Part shown: piece after piece, positions 44,353 through 52,408 of the stretch
Layout: each line of letters opens with the position of its first letter
Numbering within the stretch: position 1 is the stretch's first letter
NCBI RefSeq assembly: GCF_001659685.2
Contig: NZ_LXYE02000052.1
Span: 18,742 to 82,741 of the forward strand
Origin: Labilibacter marinus
GTDB lineage: Bacteria; Bacteroidota; Bacteroidia; Bacteroidales; Marinilabiliaceae
Direction: 5' to 3'
Length of the DNA stretch: 64,000 nucleotides
Notes under the pieces: model-generated
Told to the model about the DNA's origin: nothing
The model's input: only the letters and a program-made list of their open reading frames with translations
Databases searched by the model: none
Position numbers and translations under genes: made by a program

Positions 44353-44913
44353 TTATTCTAAAATAGCTTTTATTAGTTTTTGTAAGTTGGCTACACCTAT
44401 CATATTAAAGTATGCAATTTTCAATGAGCCACTGCTTCCATGAATACTTCTTAAATCGGTGACTTCATCAATTGTTGTAAAGAGAGGTTTTGGTAAAACT
44501 CTGTTGAACTCATATGTTTTGCTACCTAGTAGCGAATAGTTATTGTTGTAAGGCAATGATGAAACATGAGTAAATAAACCTAAAATAAAGTGGAATAATT
44601 TATGCTTAGGATATATCTTCCAAGAACAATCTCCCATATTTAGTCCCTTGAAAAGTATAAAAGTATGTTTTGATAGATTAGATTTTGGAGTAGTCCCTCC
44701 AGATATACTAGTAATTTGTCGTGATGCATTAACTATTATATCAGCATTTTTGTGCCTGAAATTAAGTTCTAATTCAAGGGTTTGCCCATTTACTAATCCT
44801 GTAATCGTTCCATTCATTTTCTGAGCAAACTTTTCCCATTCTTCAGCCAACCTTACATTATGATGGTAGTATATGCTGGTTTCATCTCGTCGTATGGGAA
44901 CTCTTTCTATCAT
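44353..44913 (-). CDS. Hypothetical protein, downstream of RseP-like gene
   Basis: The 186-residue product has no signal peptide or transmembrane segment. A charged N-terminal part (MIERVPIRRDETSIYYHHNV) is followed by a beta-rich stretch (about 35-110) and a hydrophobic helix (about 103-114, FHFILGLFTHV). I do not recognise the family. It starts 12 bases after the RseP-like gene on the same strand, so the two are probably co-transcribed and may work together. Confidence 0.65.
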   Translation of the reverse strand: MIERVPIRRDETSIYYHHNVRLAEEWEKFAQKMNGTITGLVNGQTLELELNFRHKNADIIVNASRQITSISGGTTPKSNLSKHTFILFKGLNMGDCSWKIYPKHKLFHFILGLFTHVSSLPYNNNYSLLGSKTYEFNRVLPKPLFTTIDEVTDLRSIHGSSGSLKIAYFNMIGVANLQKLIKAILE

Positions 44914-44925
44914 CTTCTTAAATTA

Positions 44926-45741
44926 TTATAAATAAATACATAGTACAACTATAATTATAGAAATCACGGCTGAAGTATTTTTCAAAACAATGCTATATTC
45001 CTTCTTTCTTTTAGTTTCGATGGATGAAATAATAAAATTGCCCATGCTAAAACCAGGAAAAGGCAAAAGGTTTAGAATAACGAGAATTAATAGTCCTTGC
45101 ACTAAAAGCATGGTAATATGCGAAATAGTGCTACCTCTATGTATTGTGCCAAATCCTCCAATTTGCTGATAGTTTACAGGTGTTGGATTGATTATAAGAA
45201 GAGAATGTTGCCATATTGACCCAAAACCATTTATCGCATCAGATAACCCTAATTTTTCTTCAGTAATTTTTACTTGATCACTTTTTATGGGTGAAACGAA
45301 ATCCTTGCTAGGGTGAGATAGCATTTTTAACTTATCCTTCTGTTTAATAATTATAGTCTGATTTGTTGCATCTTTTACTACTTCAATATTTACATCTCCA
45401 TCGTGTAAAAGTATACCTGCTACAATGTCGGAAATACGAACGACATTTTTGCCCTCAAGCGTAATTACTTGCATGCCATCTCGAAATCCAATATCCTTCA
45501 TGGCACTATTAAAGCTTAAACCATAAATGGCATCTTTATTTTGTATGTAAGTGAGTTTTGTAGTTTTGGTAAGAGCGTATATCATTAAAAAAGCGATACA
45601 GAAACTAATTAATAGCGGCGTTAATTTTAATATAGGAATGTTCCAACTGAAATTATTTTGCCATTCTTTATATTGACTTTTTAAAACCAATCGTGGCCCT
45701 TGAACCAATAAAACATATATAACTATTGCAACATATAACAT
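44926..45741 (-). CDS. RseP-like membrane protein without protease motifs
   Basis: This 271-residue membrane protein is similar to the C-terminal two-thirds of RseP/site-2 proteases. It has an N-terminal helix, a second helix (about 34-57), a PDZ-like domain (about 68-135: AIYGLSFNSAMKDIGFRDG, ITLEGKNVVRISDIV) and C-terminal helices with NLLPFPGFSMGNFII. In active enzymes this last segment reads NLLPIPxLDGG; here Asp-Gly is absent. The HExxH metal motif expected in the first helix is missing as well. Loss of both zinc-ligand sites means it cannot be a protease; a regulatory decoy or adaptor role is inferred. Confidence 0.75.
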   Translation of the reverse strand: MLYVAIVIYVLLVQGPRLVLKSQYKEWQNNFSWNIPILKLTPLLISFCIAFLMIYALTKTTKLTYIQNKDAIYGLSFNSAMKDIGFRDGMQVITLEGKNVVRISDIVAGILLHDGDVNIEVVKDATNQTIIIKQKDKLKMLSHPSKDFVSPIKSDQVKITEEKLGLSDAINGFGSIWQHSLLIINPTPVNYQQIGGFGTIHRGSTISHITMLLVQGLLILVILNLLPFPGFSMGNFIISSIETKRKKEYSIVLKNTSAVISIIIVVLCIYL

Positions 45742-45794
45742 ACCTAATCTTATTTATTAGTCTTTATAGTCTTTTTTCTCTAAGTTAAATAGCT

Positions 45795-45844
45795 CTACTC
45801 CTTTTAAAGGAGGAGTACCTCGACGTAGGAGAGGGGAGGTGGTT
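45795..45844 (-). repeat. Dispersed repeat, copy 2 (inverted)
   Basis: The reverse complement is nearly identical to copy 1 at 20059-20108, including the CTCCTTT-AA-AAGGAG palindrome and the CCACCTCCCCTCTCCTACGT part. It lies between the RseP-like gene and the frameshifted gene. Confidence 0.8.
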
Positions 45845-45866
45845 TATATTTATTGTTTGAATTATC

Positions 45867-46198
45867 CTATTGCATTTTTTTACTTTCCTTTTCCAGCGTC
45901 ATCGAAATGGGTGTTATTTCCATCTCATCAAAATCATCCTCTTCTATTTCCACTTCTGGTAGGTATATCCAATCGTCAATTAAAAAATCATCCTGATCTT
46001 TAAAAACAATTCTAAGGTTACCATACCCAGTTTTACTTTCTGGATGATGTAAAAACACATTATAAAAGACTATTTGGGGTCTTTGAAACCGAGTGATATA
46101 ATAGTCAATTCTTTCTCTATCCTTTTTTAAAGCAGACCTACAGTCCTTCAGTTTTAATTCAAGACTATTTGATCTTGTAAATCTTCAAATGATTCCAT
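45867..46198 (-). pseudogene. Frameshifted gene of unknown family
   Basis: An ATG at 46198 opens a frame of 14 codons (MESFEDLQDQIVLN) that stops. A second frame, shifted by one base, takes over around 46155-46175 (NSLELKLKDCRSALKKDRER, then IDYYITRFQRPQIVFYN) and runs to the stop at 45867, ending EKESKKMQ. The two parts join into a continuous charged helix followed by a beta-rich domain (PESKTGYGNLRIVFKDQDDF, DDWIYLPEVEIEEDD). The simplest reading is one gene of about 105 codons broken by a frameshift, or a sequencing indel. No family recognised. Confidence 0.55.
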
Positions 46199-46328
46199 AT
46201 ACGTTTCGATTGATGCCAGATCTTATAATATCAGGCTTTAACGGATGACAAAAGGATACTTTAATGGACCTATATTATAGATAATGTATTAGCACATATC
46301 TGCGCTTGGTTTCTCGCAATAGTTTATC

Positions 46329-47174
46329 TTATTCTTTTATAACAAAGGTTTCCCATCCATCATAGTTACCGTTTAACTTTGAGGCTAGTGTTCTTAATTC
46401 TCGGGTTATTTTATTAATAGTTTGCGGGTCAACAAAGTCAGTTCTTGAAAATTGCAGACTATATGGTAAATCATAGTCATCAAGTTTCTTTTTTTCTTCA
46501 ACCTTAAAACCATTGTTGAGCATGCTTTTTTCGTAATTATCTCTGTCTTTCGAACTTGAAAAATATACCCAATGATCCACCTGTCTGGCCTTGCTTAAAT
46601 CATCGCCTGAAGCTAACAGTTGCTGAATAATTTGCATGTTCGACATATCCTCTCGGATTTCTTCATTAGGATATAAAAATTCTAAATACCCTTCCCACTT
46701 GTAATCATGTCTTATATTAATATAATACTTGTATCCTTTATATTTGGTCGTATATAGTGCAGTTAGCTTCTCTCTAATATTAGAAGTATCATTTAGGTAT
46801 ATATAATCGAGTCTTTCGCATTGGTAAGTAAAAGTACCAACTAGGTTGTTTTTACTTAAAGTAGAAGTTAATGCCTGAACATCGTCAGAAATCTGAGATA
46901 AATTATTATACTCAGATTTACTAGGGAAACCATCACTGTTACAATCGTTAAATGTAACCCCCGTAATTAAAACAAAGGGTAAATCTTTAATGGGAACATT
47001 GTTTATCAATCCCATATTTAAGGTTACGGATCCAGTACCTTTTTCGTACTCCGCCATATACACGTCCCAGTATTCTTTGTTGGCAACTTGTTGTTGTTGT
47101 TGTTGTTGTTGTTGCGATTTCGATGAACAACTGTATAATAGTACAGGAATTACAAGTAGTAATAGTTTATGCAT
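46329..47174 (-). CDS. DUF695/RraB-like lipoprotein
   Basis: The 281-residue product has a lipoprotein signal (LLLYSCSS, Cys near residue 16) followed by nine consecutive glutamines encoded by repeated CAA. Residues about 32-165 resemble DUF695 (WDVYMAEYEKGTGSVTLNMG, DLPFVLITGVTFNDC). Residues about 185-280 resemble the RraB/RNase E inhibitor fold (ARQVDHWVYFSSSKDRDNYE, GFKVEEKKKLDD, LTRTLASKLNGNYDGWET-type end). It is expected in the periplasm or outer membrane. Function unknown; since it is exported, an RNase E link is unlikely. Confidence 0.75.
   Translation of the reverse strand: MHKLLLLVIPVLLYSCSSKSQQQQQQQQQVANKEYWDVYMAEYEKGTGSVTLNMGLINNVPIKDLPFVLITGVTFNDCNSDGFPSKSEYNNLSQISDDVQALTSTLSKNNLVGTFTYQCERLDYIYLNDTSNIREKLTALYTTKYKGYKYYINIRHDYKWEGYLEFLYPNEEIREDMSNMQIIQQLLASGDDLSKARQVDHWVYFSSSKDRDNYEKSMLNNGFKVEEKKKLDDYDLPYSLQFSRTDFVDPQTINKITRELRTLASKLNGNYDGWETFVIKE
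47086..47115 (-). repeat. CAA trinucleotide repeat
   Basis: About nine tandem CAA codons in the 46329-47174 gene give a polyglutamine run just after the lipidated cysteine. Slippage would change the linker length without shifting the frame. Confidence 0.85.
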
Positions 47175-47896
47175 AATGGTTTAAGTTTAGTTACTATAAT
47201 TGCTGCAAGATAAAATAATTTGATATTACATTTATAAGGAAACTGTGTTTTATAAAGAAAACTGCCGCAAGGTTGAAACTTACGGCAAGGAATATCTTTC
47301 ATTCTTAATTAGTCCTACATTTCATCCCAATCTCCTCCTTCAACTCCTCTTCTTGCTCTAAAATTTCAATATACAATTAATATTATTGTTAATACCCTTA
47401 AATGGTAGGCTATCGCACTTATTCCTTTGGTAAAAGCTACTATAATAGTTAATCTATCCATAGTAATAATAAGCCGTGGGCGATTTTAAGTAGGCTTTAA
47501 TAGTTTTATAAAGACTGAAAATAAATAAGATGCATGTTATATTTTGTATACGTTATATCAATGAGCTGTAACTTACATTTAACCCTTATCAGGGCTCGTT
47601 TTTTAATATGTTGCTTGCTGAAGGGTGATGAAGTATTTTGTTTTTACTTTTTGTATTATACAATAATATATCTATATTAGAAGTAGCCTAAACAAAACCC
47701 AAAACAATATGAAATGATAATACATCTAAAAACAAAGTAAAAAACCGGTGCTGTTTTTTACTTCATTCAACTATAAAAAACAGAAAGAAATCCCTCTTCG
47801 TTAAAACGAAGCGCTCTTAATGTATTGAGACTGTCCGTAACTTTGGAATACTCAATAGCTACCTAAGAAAAATTGAAATCGCATTTTATTAAAACT
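47175..47896. other. 722-base intergenic region
   Basis: The stretch is AT-rich and has no convincing long frame. It contains a GCCGCAAG/CTTACGGC hairpin near 47254-47276, a perfect CTTCGTT/AACGAAG palindrome near 47797-47812, and the -7 element of the 50-codon gene at 47838-47845. The rest is unassigned. Confidence 0.5.
47838..47845 (+). promoter_or_regulatory. -7 element of the 50-codon gene
   Basis: TAACTTTG matches TAnnTTTG. It lies about 50 bases before the ATG at 47897. No clear -33 TTG at 19-23 bases upstream was seen. Confidence 0.55.
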
Positions 47897-48049
47897 ATGT
47901 CAACTCGTAATTACAACTACAAGGATGTAGACATGTTATTGGCATCCAAAACTATTGCACAAGCCCTAAAGGAGCAATTTACTTTTTCTAAAGTAGTGGC
48001 TCAAATGGGCGTATCTAAAAAAGCAGCCAAAGAAAATACCGAAGTATAA
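47897..48049 (+). CDS. 50-residue small protein gene
   Basis: An ATG at 47897 opens a 50-codon frame: MSTRNYNYKDVDMLLASKTI, then a helix AQALKEQFTFSKVVAQMGVS and a charged tail KKAAKENTEV. It is acidic to basic mixed, without signal peptide or transmembrane helix; LKEQFTFSKVVAQMGVS could be a short helix-turn-helix-like pair, but this is speculative. A -7 element lies about 50 bases upstream and a strong terminator begins 15 bases after the stop, so it has its own transcription unit. No family recognised. Confidence 0.6.
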   Translation: MSTRNYNYKDVDMLLASKTIAQALKEQFTFSKVVAQMGVSKKAAKENTEV

Positions 48050-48063
48050 CTACCCGTGAGAAA

Positions 48064-48121
48064 AACCGCTGGCAGAATGGTAACCAATGGATGGGGAAGG
48101 CTGCCGGCGGTTTATTTTTTT
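48064..48121 (+). terminator. Terminator after the 50-codon gene
   Basis: Arms AACCGCTGGCAG (48064-48075) and CTGCCGGCGGTT (48101-48112) pair at 11 of 12 positions plus a wobble and are followed by a T-rich run. An alternative ATG for the next gene (48087) lies inside this stem-loop, which argues for the later start at 48150. Confidence 0.8.
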
Positions 48122-48149
48122 CGTAAACCAATGTATTTTATTTAAAAAC

Positions 48150-48704
48150 ATGAGTCACATACCTTATTCAACAGGTTTAATACCCTTAATGATAGATGCC
48201 GAACAAGTAATAGATAATCATACCATGATGCGATGTTTATATTTTTCGGTACAATTTAAGGATCCGCTTAACGATTGGAATATAGAACTCGACGAAATAA
48301 ATTACCCTTGTATCATGCTTCATCTCGAAGCCATTATTACAGGCATTAATACTTTTACCTGCGCCAAGGATATTGATGAGATGTACAATAGCATTGAAGG
48401 CAATGGCCAGTTAATGTTAGGTATAGATGATGTTTGGGTGCCTAAAAGTTGGTTTGGCATAAGTGCTCCCATTCGTCAAGGAGATATCTATAGGGTGTCG
48501 CCAAAAATGTTTTCAATGTGTTGGAGTTTTCGGAATGATAGAATATCCATGTCCAGTTTATTTATGCGAGCCGAAATGGAGCTTGCCAAAAGTGATAGTA
48601 TGTTTATGGCTTTCTCCGTGCAAGAAACAGCCCTGTTTAAAGAATGGAGCAGCAAGCAAATAGACGAATCCAGAATGATTTATTTGGAGCAGATACAAGA
48701 ATAA
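48150..48704 (+). CDS. Hypothetical protein followed by in-frame heptad repeats
   Basis: The 184-residue product (start ATG 48150, before MSHIPYSTG) has no signal peptide. It has mixed alpha/beta character and several Met- and aromatic-rich strands (CLYFSVQFKDPLNDWN, MLGIDDVWVPKSWFG). I do not recognise a family. After the TAA, the same frame continues with VVEPITYLDKDLTWIEANLT-type sequence that reads as L-T-x-I heptads, before it breaks with stops. The stop may thus be premature, or the heptads a lost extension. It lies between the 50-codon gene and a DUF3574 lipoprotein gene. Confidence 0.6.
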   Translation: MSHIPYSTGLIPLMIDAEQVIDNHTMMRCLYFSVQFKDPLNDWNIELDEINYPCIMLHLEAIITGINTFTCAKDIDEMYNSIEGNGQLMLGIDDVWVPKSWFGISAPIRQGDIYRVSPKMFSMCWSFRNDRISMSSLFMRAEMELAKSDSMFMAFSVQETALFKEWSSKQIDESRMIYLEQIQE

Positions 48705-48729
48705 GTAGTTGAGCCAATAACATACTTAG

Positions 48730-48845
48730 ATAAAGATTTGACATGGATAGAAGCTAATTTGACACACATAGATGGCTTTCTGACAAGCTTAGCTGGAAAA
48801 AGACACACTTAGCTAGTCATCTGACACAGATAGCTGAAAAAATGA
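48730..48845 (+). repeat. Degenerate 21-base tandem repeat (heptad-coding)
   Basis: A TTGACA-x-x-x-ATAG-type unit recurs four to five times with spacing near 21 bases (starting at 48736, 48757 and 48778) and a diverged part to 48845. In frame with the upstream gene it reads LTWIEAN-LTHIDGF-LTSLAGK; after an apparent frame change it reads LTQIAEK. Confidence 0.6.
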
Positions 48846-48925
48846 ATTAGATTGATATAGCCTTGTAAAAGTCCGTAAACAATCGGTATTGGATAAATGT
48901 TAAAGCGAAACACATAAATGCTAAG

Positions 48926-49336
48926 ATGATTAAAAAGAAAACATGGGCTAGGATAAAAAATAAGCTATTGATTGGCGTAGCTATTCTACCTCTGCTGATA
49001 TCAAGTTGCACGCAGCACCAACATATACAAACCGATTTATATTTTGGTCTGTCCACAAAAACAGACGAGATTACTCCAGACCAATGGAATAGTTTTAAAA
49101 CGCAAACTTTAGATGAGGCATTAAGTGGCTATACGCAGGTAGATGCTCAGGGCTATTGGCAAAGCGCAAGTGGCGAAAAATATCGCGAAAACTCTAAACT
49201 CATTATTTACATTCACGAGGATAGCTCAGCAGAATTCAACAAACTCGATTCCATTATCCATATCTACAAAACACAATTTAATCAGGAGAGTGTACTCGAA
49301 GTACATCATAAAATTATCAGAGATTATAGTGAGTAA
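48926..49336 (+). CDS. DUF3574 family lipoprotein
   Basis: The 136-residue product has a signal peptide with a lipobox (LLISSC, Cys about residue 28) and a compact domain of the DUF3574 type: TDLYFGLSTKTDEITPDQW, LSGYTQVDAQGYWQSASGEK, RENSKLIIYIHE and YKTQFNQESVLEVHH. A predicted ferredoxin-like fold anchored to a membrane. No function is known. Its start at 48926 gives the basic MIKKK N terminus; earlier in-frame starts were not seen. Confidence 0.8.
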   Translation: MIKKKTWARIKNKLLIGVAILPLLISSCTQHQHIQTDLYFGLSTKTDEITPDQWNSFKTQTLDEALSGYTQVDAQGYWQSASGEKYRENSKLIIYIHEDSSAEFNKLDSIIHIYKTQFNQESVLEVHHKIIRDYSE

Positions 49337-49704
49337 GAATAAGTAGTGACCGTCATAATACCTATCGTTACATAAAGGAGGGCTTAATAATCTGCCTTTT
49401 ACCCTTGTGTTTTGCCGCGTTTAAATCACTCTCCTATTGACCTAACATGCCAATATTCACCATATTTTAAATCTTTAGCTATTTGATTTACTGCGTTTTT
49501 ATGTCACTAATTTTGCACACTTTGTTTCTTTCTTTCCTTTCTTTTTTTCCATCTTCCAAGTTCCTTTTTCCTCCCTTAACTTTAATTAACGAAAAATTTC
49601 TCTAATTGATAAAACAATTTCTTTCCTTGTTAGTTCTGTTGATATTACAAAAAAACGCAGACAAATATTAGTGTATATTATCTAGTTATTATGACCGGAT
49701 AATA
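49337..49704. other. Intergenic region before NADH dehydrogenase
   Basis: This 368-base region is T/C-rich in its middle (around 49520-49570). It holds the promoter at 49483-49515. No gene or repeat was recognised. Confidence 0.55.
49483..49515 (+). promoter_or_regulatory. Bacteroidota-type promoter of NADH dehydrogenase gene
   Basis: A -33 TTG (49483-49485) and a -7 element TAATTTTG (49508-49515) are 22 bases apart. It predicts a leader of about 200 bases before the ATG at 49726. Confidence 0.55.
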
Positions 49705-49725
49705 TTGAGAGAAAAGCTTAGACAC

Positions 49726-50997
49726 ATGGAGAACAGTTTTAATTTGCCGAACAACGGAAAGAAAAGGGTCATTATTATTGGAGCAGGATTTGCAGGCTTA
49801 AAGCTTGCCCGAAACTTGGCTAAATCAGCCTTTCAGGTAGTGATGATTGACAAAAGGAATTTTCATCAGTTTCAACCCCTCTTTTATCAGGTAGCCACTT
49901 CAGGATTGGAACCAAGTAATATTTCATTTCCCATCCGTAAAGTGTTTCACGAACACGCCAACTTACACTTTCGTAACACAGAGTTGTTAGAAGTACGTTC
50001 CGATATTAAAACAATTGTTACCAGTGCAGGAGAGCTAACTTACGATAAGTTGGTAATAAGCACTGGGGTGGATACGAATTACTTTGGTAATAAAAATATT
50101 GAGGAGAATAGTATCTCAATGAAATCTACCGCCCAGGCTATCAATCTTCGTAATCGAATTTTAGAAAGCTTTGAAGCAGCCATCTTAACCGATGACAGAA
50201 AAGAGCAAGCCAAGCAGCTTTCTATGGTAATTGTTGGAGGAGGTCCGACAGGCGTGGAGCTTTCGGGTGCCATTGCCGAATTAAAAAGCTATGTATTACC
50301 CAAAGATTATCCAGAGTTGGATTTCAGTAGAATGAAAATTCGCCTATACGAGGCTGCACCCAAACTGCTGAGTGTAATGAGCGATAAAGCCAGTGAGGAT
50401 GCCTATAAATTTTTAACTAAGCTAGGTGTTGAAGTTCATCTAAATACCAAGATATTAGATTACGATGGAGAAGATATGACGCTGGAAGATGGTTCTGTAT
50501 ATAAGGTGCAAAACCTAGTGTGGACTGCAGGGGTAGGAGGCAAGCGCATCAATGGTATTGATGATTCTTGTTATGTGCGAGGTAATCGTTTAGCTGTGGA
50601 TAGAACCAACCAAATTAAAGGACAGGATGATATTTATGCAGTGGGTGATATTTCGTATATGGAGACTGAGAAATTTGAACGTGGTCATCCGCAGGTAGCA
50701 CAGGTGGCTATTCAGCAGGCCGTACACCTATCTAAAAATCTTATAAAAGAGACTGAAATACCATTCGAATATAAAGACAAAGGATCTATGGCCACCATTG
50801 GTCGTAATATGGCGGTTGTTGATCTACCTTCCTTTAGTTTCTCGGGTGTTATAGCTTGGTTTATGTGGCTGTTGGTTCACCTAATGGCCATTGTAGGTGT
50901 TAAAAACCGTTTGTTTATTCTTATCAATTGGGCCTCAGGTTACTTCTCTCGCGACCAATCTTTAAGAGTATTAATCAGACCATTTAAAAAACAGTAG
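49726..50997 (+). CDS. ndh: Type II NADH:quinone oxidoreductase
   Basis: This 423-residue flavoprotein transfers electrons from NADH to quinone without pumping protons. Residues about 14-40 are the FAD Rossmann motif (RVIIIGAGFAGLKLARNL), followed by PLFYQVATSGLEP. Residues about 165-185 form the NAD Rossmann motif (MVIVGGGPTGVELSGAIAEL). IYAVGDISYM gives the second FAD contact. Near the C terminus a hydrophobic pair (IAWFMWLLVHLMAIVGV) anchors it to the membrane. The ATG at 49726 is preferred over a TTG seven codons upstream. It ends 34 bases before a bidirectional hairpin. Confidence 0.92.
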   Translation: MENSFNLPNNGKKRVIIIGAGFAGLKLARNLAKSAFQVVMIDKRNFHQFQPLFYQVATSGLEPSNISFPIRKVFHEHANLHFRNTELLEVRSDIKTIVTSAGELTYDKLVISTGVDTNYFGNKNIEENSISMKSTAQAINLRNRILESFEAAILTDDRKEQAKQLSMVIVGGGPTGVELSGAIAELKSYVLPKDYPELDFSRMKIRLYEAAPKLLSVMSDKASEDAYKFLTKLGVEVHLNTKILDYDGEDMTLEDGSVYKVQNLVWTAGVGGKRINGIDDSCYVRGNRLAVDRTNQIKGQDDIYAVGDISYMETEKFERGHPQVAQVAIQQAVHLSKNLIKETEIPFEYKDKGSMATIGRNMAVVDLPSFSFSGVIAWFMWLLVHLMAIVGVKNRLFILINWASGYFSRDQSLRVLIRPFKKQ

Positions 50998-51031
50998 GTA
51001 TTAATTTTATAGTCGAATTAAGGATAAAAAG

Positions 51032-51061
51032 AAAGGCAGAAGTGATTTCACTTCTGCCTTT
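51032..51061. terminator. Bidirectional terminator between ndh and PfkB gene
   Basis: Perfect 13-base arms AAAGGCAGAAGTG/CACTTCTGCCTTT around ATTT. It lies between convergent genes and can end both transcripts. Confidence 0.8.
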
Positions 51062-51111
51062 AATAGCTCATTAAGCCTATATTATTTAGATACTTTTCAA
51101 CCTTTATAAGC

Positions 51112-52089
51112 TTATTTTATCTTCGCTAATTCTATACGGATTTTATCCCAACGTTCCTTATTCATTTTAGGTCCAACCACTTCAATTACGTTACCCGATA
51201 GCAAGGCACCTATTTCACCACATTTATTTAATGGCATAAAGTTTACAAGTCCGTAAATAAAACCAGCCGCATATAAATCGCCAGCTCCCGTAGTATCAAT
51301 ACTATCGGCCTCAATAATACCCACTTCAAAGGTTTCGCCTAAGTGCTTAATAAGCGACCCCTCTTTACCTAGTTTAAGCACGGCAATATTACAGTCCTCA
51401 GCCATTTGGTCAACAGCGGCCTGGCCTTCTTTATTGGTAAACGCTTTAGCTTCCTCTTCGTTGGCAAAAAGAATATCTACATACTTAGCCACCATGTCCT
51501 TTAAAAAGGCCAAATTATCCTCTACCACATTAAAACTAGCCAAGTCTAAAGAAACAATTAGTTTAGCCTCTTTAGCACACTGTAAAGCCTTTTCAATAAG
51601 TGGTTGATTGTATACCAAATACCCTTCAATATGAAAGTGAGAATACCCTTTAAATAACTCCTCTGTTACTTCATCGGCATTAAGTTCTACAGCAGCACCA
51701 AGGTAGGTGGCAAAAGTTCTTTCAGAATCAGGACTAATTAAAGCAACAGCCTTACCAGAATCATTATCACTTTCTAAAAGCTTAGGCTCAATGTTGTTTT
51801 CGCTCATATCCTTTTTAAAGAATGCACCCAACTCGTCTTTACCAACTTTTCCAAAGAATCCGGTATCAACACCTAAACAAGATAAACCATGAATGGTGTT
51901 AGCAGCGGAACCTCCCGAAGCTTGTTCTTTGGTATAATCAGCTATTTCTTCCAGAACTTTCGAAGACGTCTCTGCATCTACCAATTGCATGCTTCCTTTC
52001 GGTAAATTTAGTTTTCCCAGTAAATCATCGCTTTTCATCCTTGCTAAAATATCAACAAGTGCATTTCCCATTCCCAGAACTTTACTCAT
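51112..52089 (-). CDS. PfkB-family carbohydrate/nucleoside kinase
   Basis: This 325-residue ribokinase-fold enzyme has the PfkB signatures: EQASGGSAANTIHGLSCLG (about 53-72, substrate side) and the catalytic IEADSIDTTGAGDLYAAGFI (about 255-275) with the anion hole GAGD and base Asp. The long N-terminal part and lid resemble adenosine kinases. The substrate could be adenosine, another nucleoside or a sugar. It is separated from the tRNA genes by the tRNA promoter. Confidence 0.9.
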   Translation of the reverse strand: MSKVLGMGNALVDILARMKSDDLLGKLNLPKGSMQLVDAETSSKVLEEIADYTKEQASGGSAANTIHGLSCLGVDTGFFGKVGKDELGAFFKKDMSENNIEPKLLESDNDSGKAVALISPDSERTFATYLGAAVELNADEVTEELFKGYSHFHIEGYLVYNQPLIEKALQCAKEAKLIVSLDLASFNVVEDNLAFLKDMVAKYVDILFANEEEAKAFTNKEGQAAVDQMAEDCNIAVLKLGKEGSLIKHLGETFEVGIIEADSIDTTGAGDLYAAGFIYGLVNFMPLNKCGEIGALLSGNVIEVVGPKMNKERWDKIRIELAKIK

Positions 52090-52144
52090 AATCAGCTATC
52101 TAATATTGATTCGTTATTTTTTTGTAATTTTTTTCACAAAGATA

Positions 52145-52175
52145 TTGCATACTTTCAAAAATCCTATTACTTTTG
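52145..52175 (+). promoter_or_regulatory. Promoter of the tRNA-Asn pair
   Basis: A -33 TTG (52145-52147), 20-base spacer and -7 element TACTTTTG (52168-52175) match the Bacteroidota consensus. The start near 52181 gives a leader of about 107 bases before the first tRNA. Confidence 0.7.
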
Positions 52176-52287
52176 CTCCGCATTTGAAAAAAACGGTACG
52201 TCAAACGAGGCTACTATTCAAGTGTAGAAGATTTCTCTTTAACCGAAGAGAAACTGATTATATTGAAACATGTATATTAGAATATAC

Positions 52288-52361
52288 TCCTCCTTAGCTC
52301 AGCTGGTTAGAGCATCTGACTGTTAATCAGAGGGTCTCAGGTTCGAGTCCTGAAGGAGGAG
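52288..52361 (+). tRNA. tRNA-Asn (anticodon GTT), copy 1
   Basis: The 74-base gene folds as a standard cloverleaf: acceptor arm TCCTCCT/AGGAGGA, D arm GCTC...GAGC, anticodon stem TCTGA/TCAGA with loop CTGTTAA (GTT), and T arm TCAGG-TTCGAGT-CCTGA. The CCA end is not encoded. It is identical to copy 2. Confidence 0.97.
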
Positions 52362-52383
52362 CTATAACAAACATATATATTAC

Positions 52384-52403
52384 TACTTTACTTAGGTAAA
52401 GTA
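52384..52403 (+). other. Hairpin between the tRNA genes
   Basis: Perfect 8-base arms TACTTTAC/GTAAAGTA around TTAG lie in the 47-base spacer of the tRNA pair. It may help processing of a dimeric precursor (inference). Confidence 0.5.
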
Positions 52404-52408
52404 CTCAT

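Noticed and set aside
47086..47115. Phase-variable switch by CAA repeat
   Set aside because: Trinucleotide slippage keeps the frame, so on/off switching is not expected; only linker length may change.
48087..48149. Upstream ATG start for the 48150 gene
   Set aside because: The ATG at 48087 lies in the stem-loop terminator of the previous gene, and the extra residues look noncoding.
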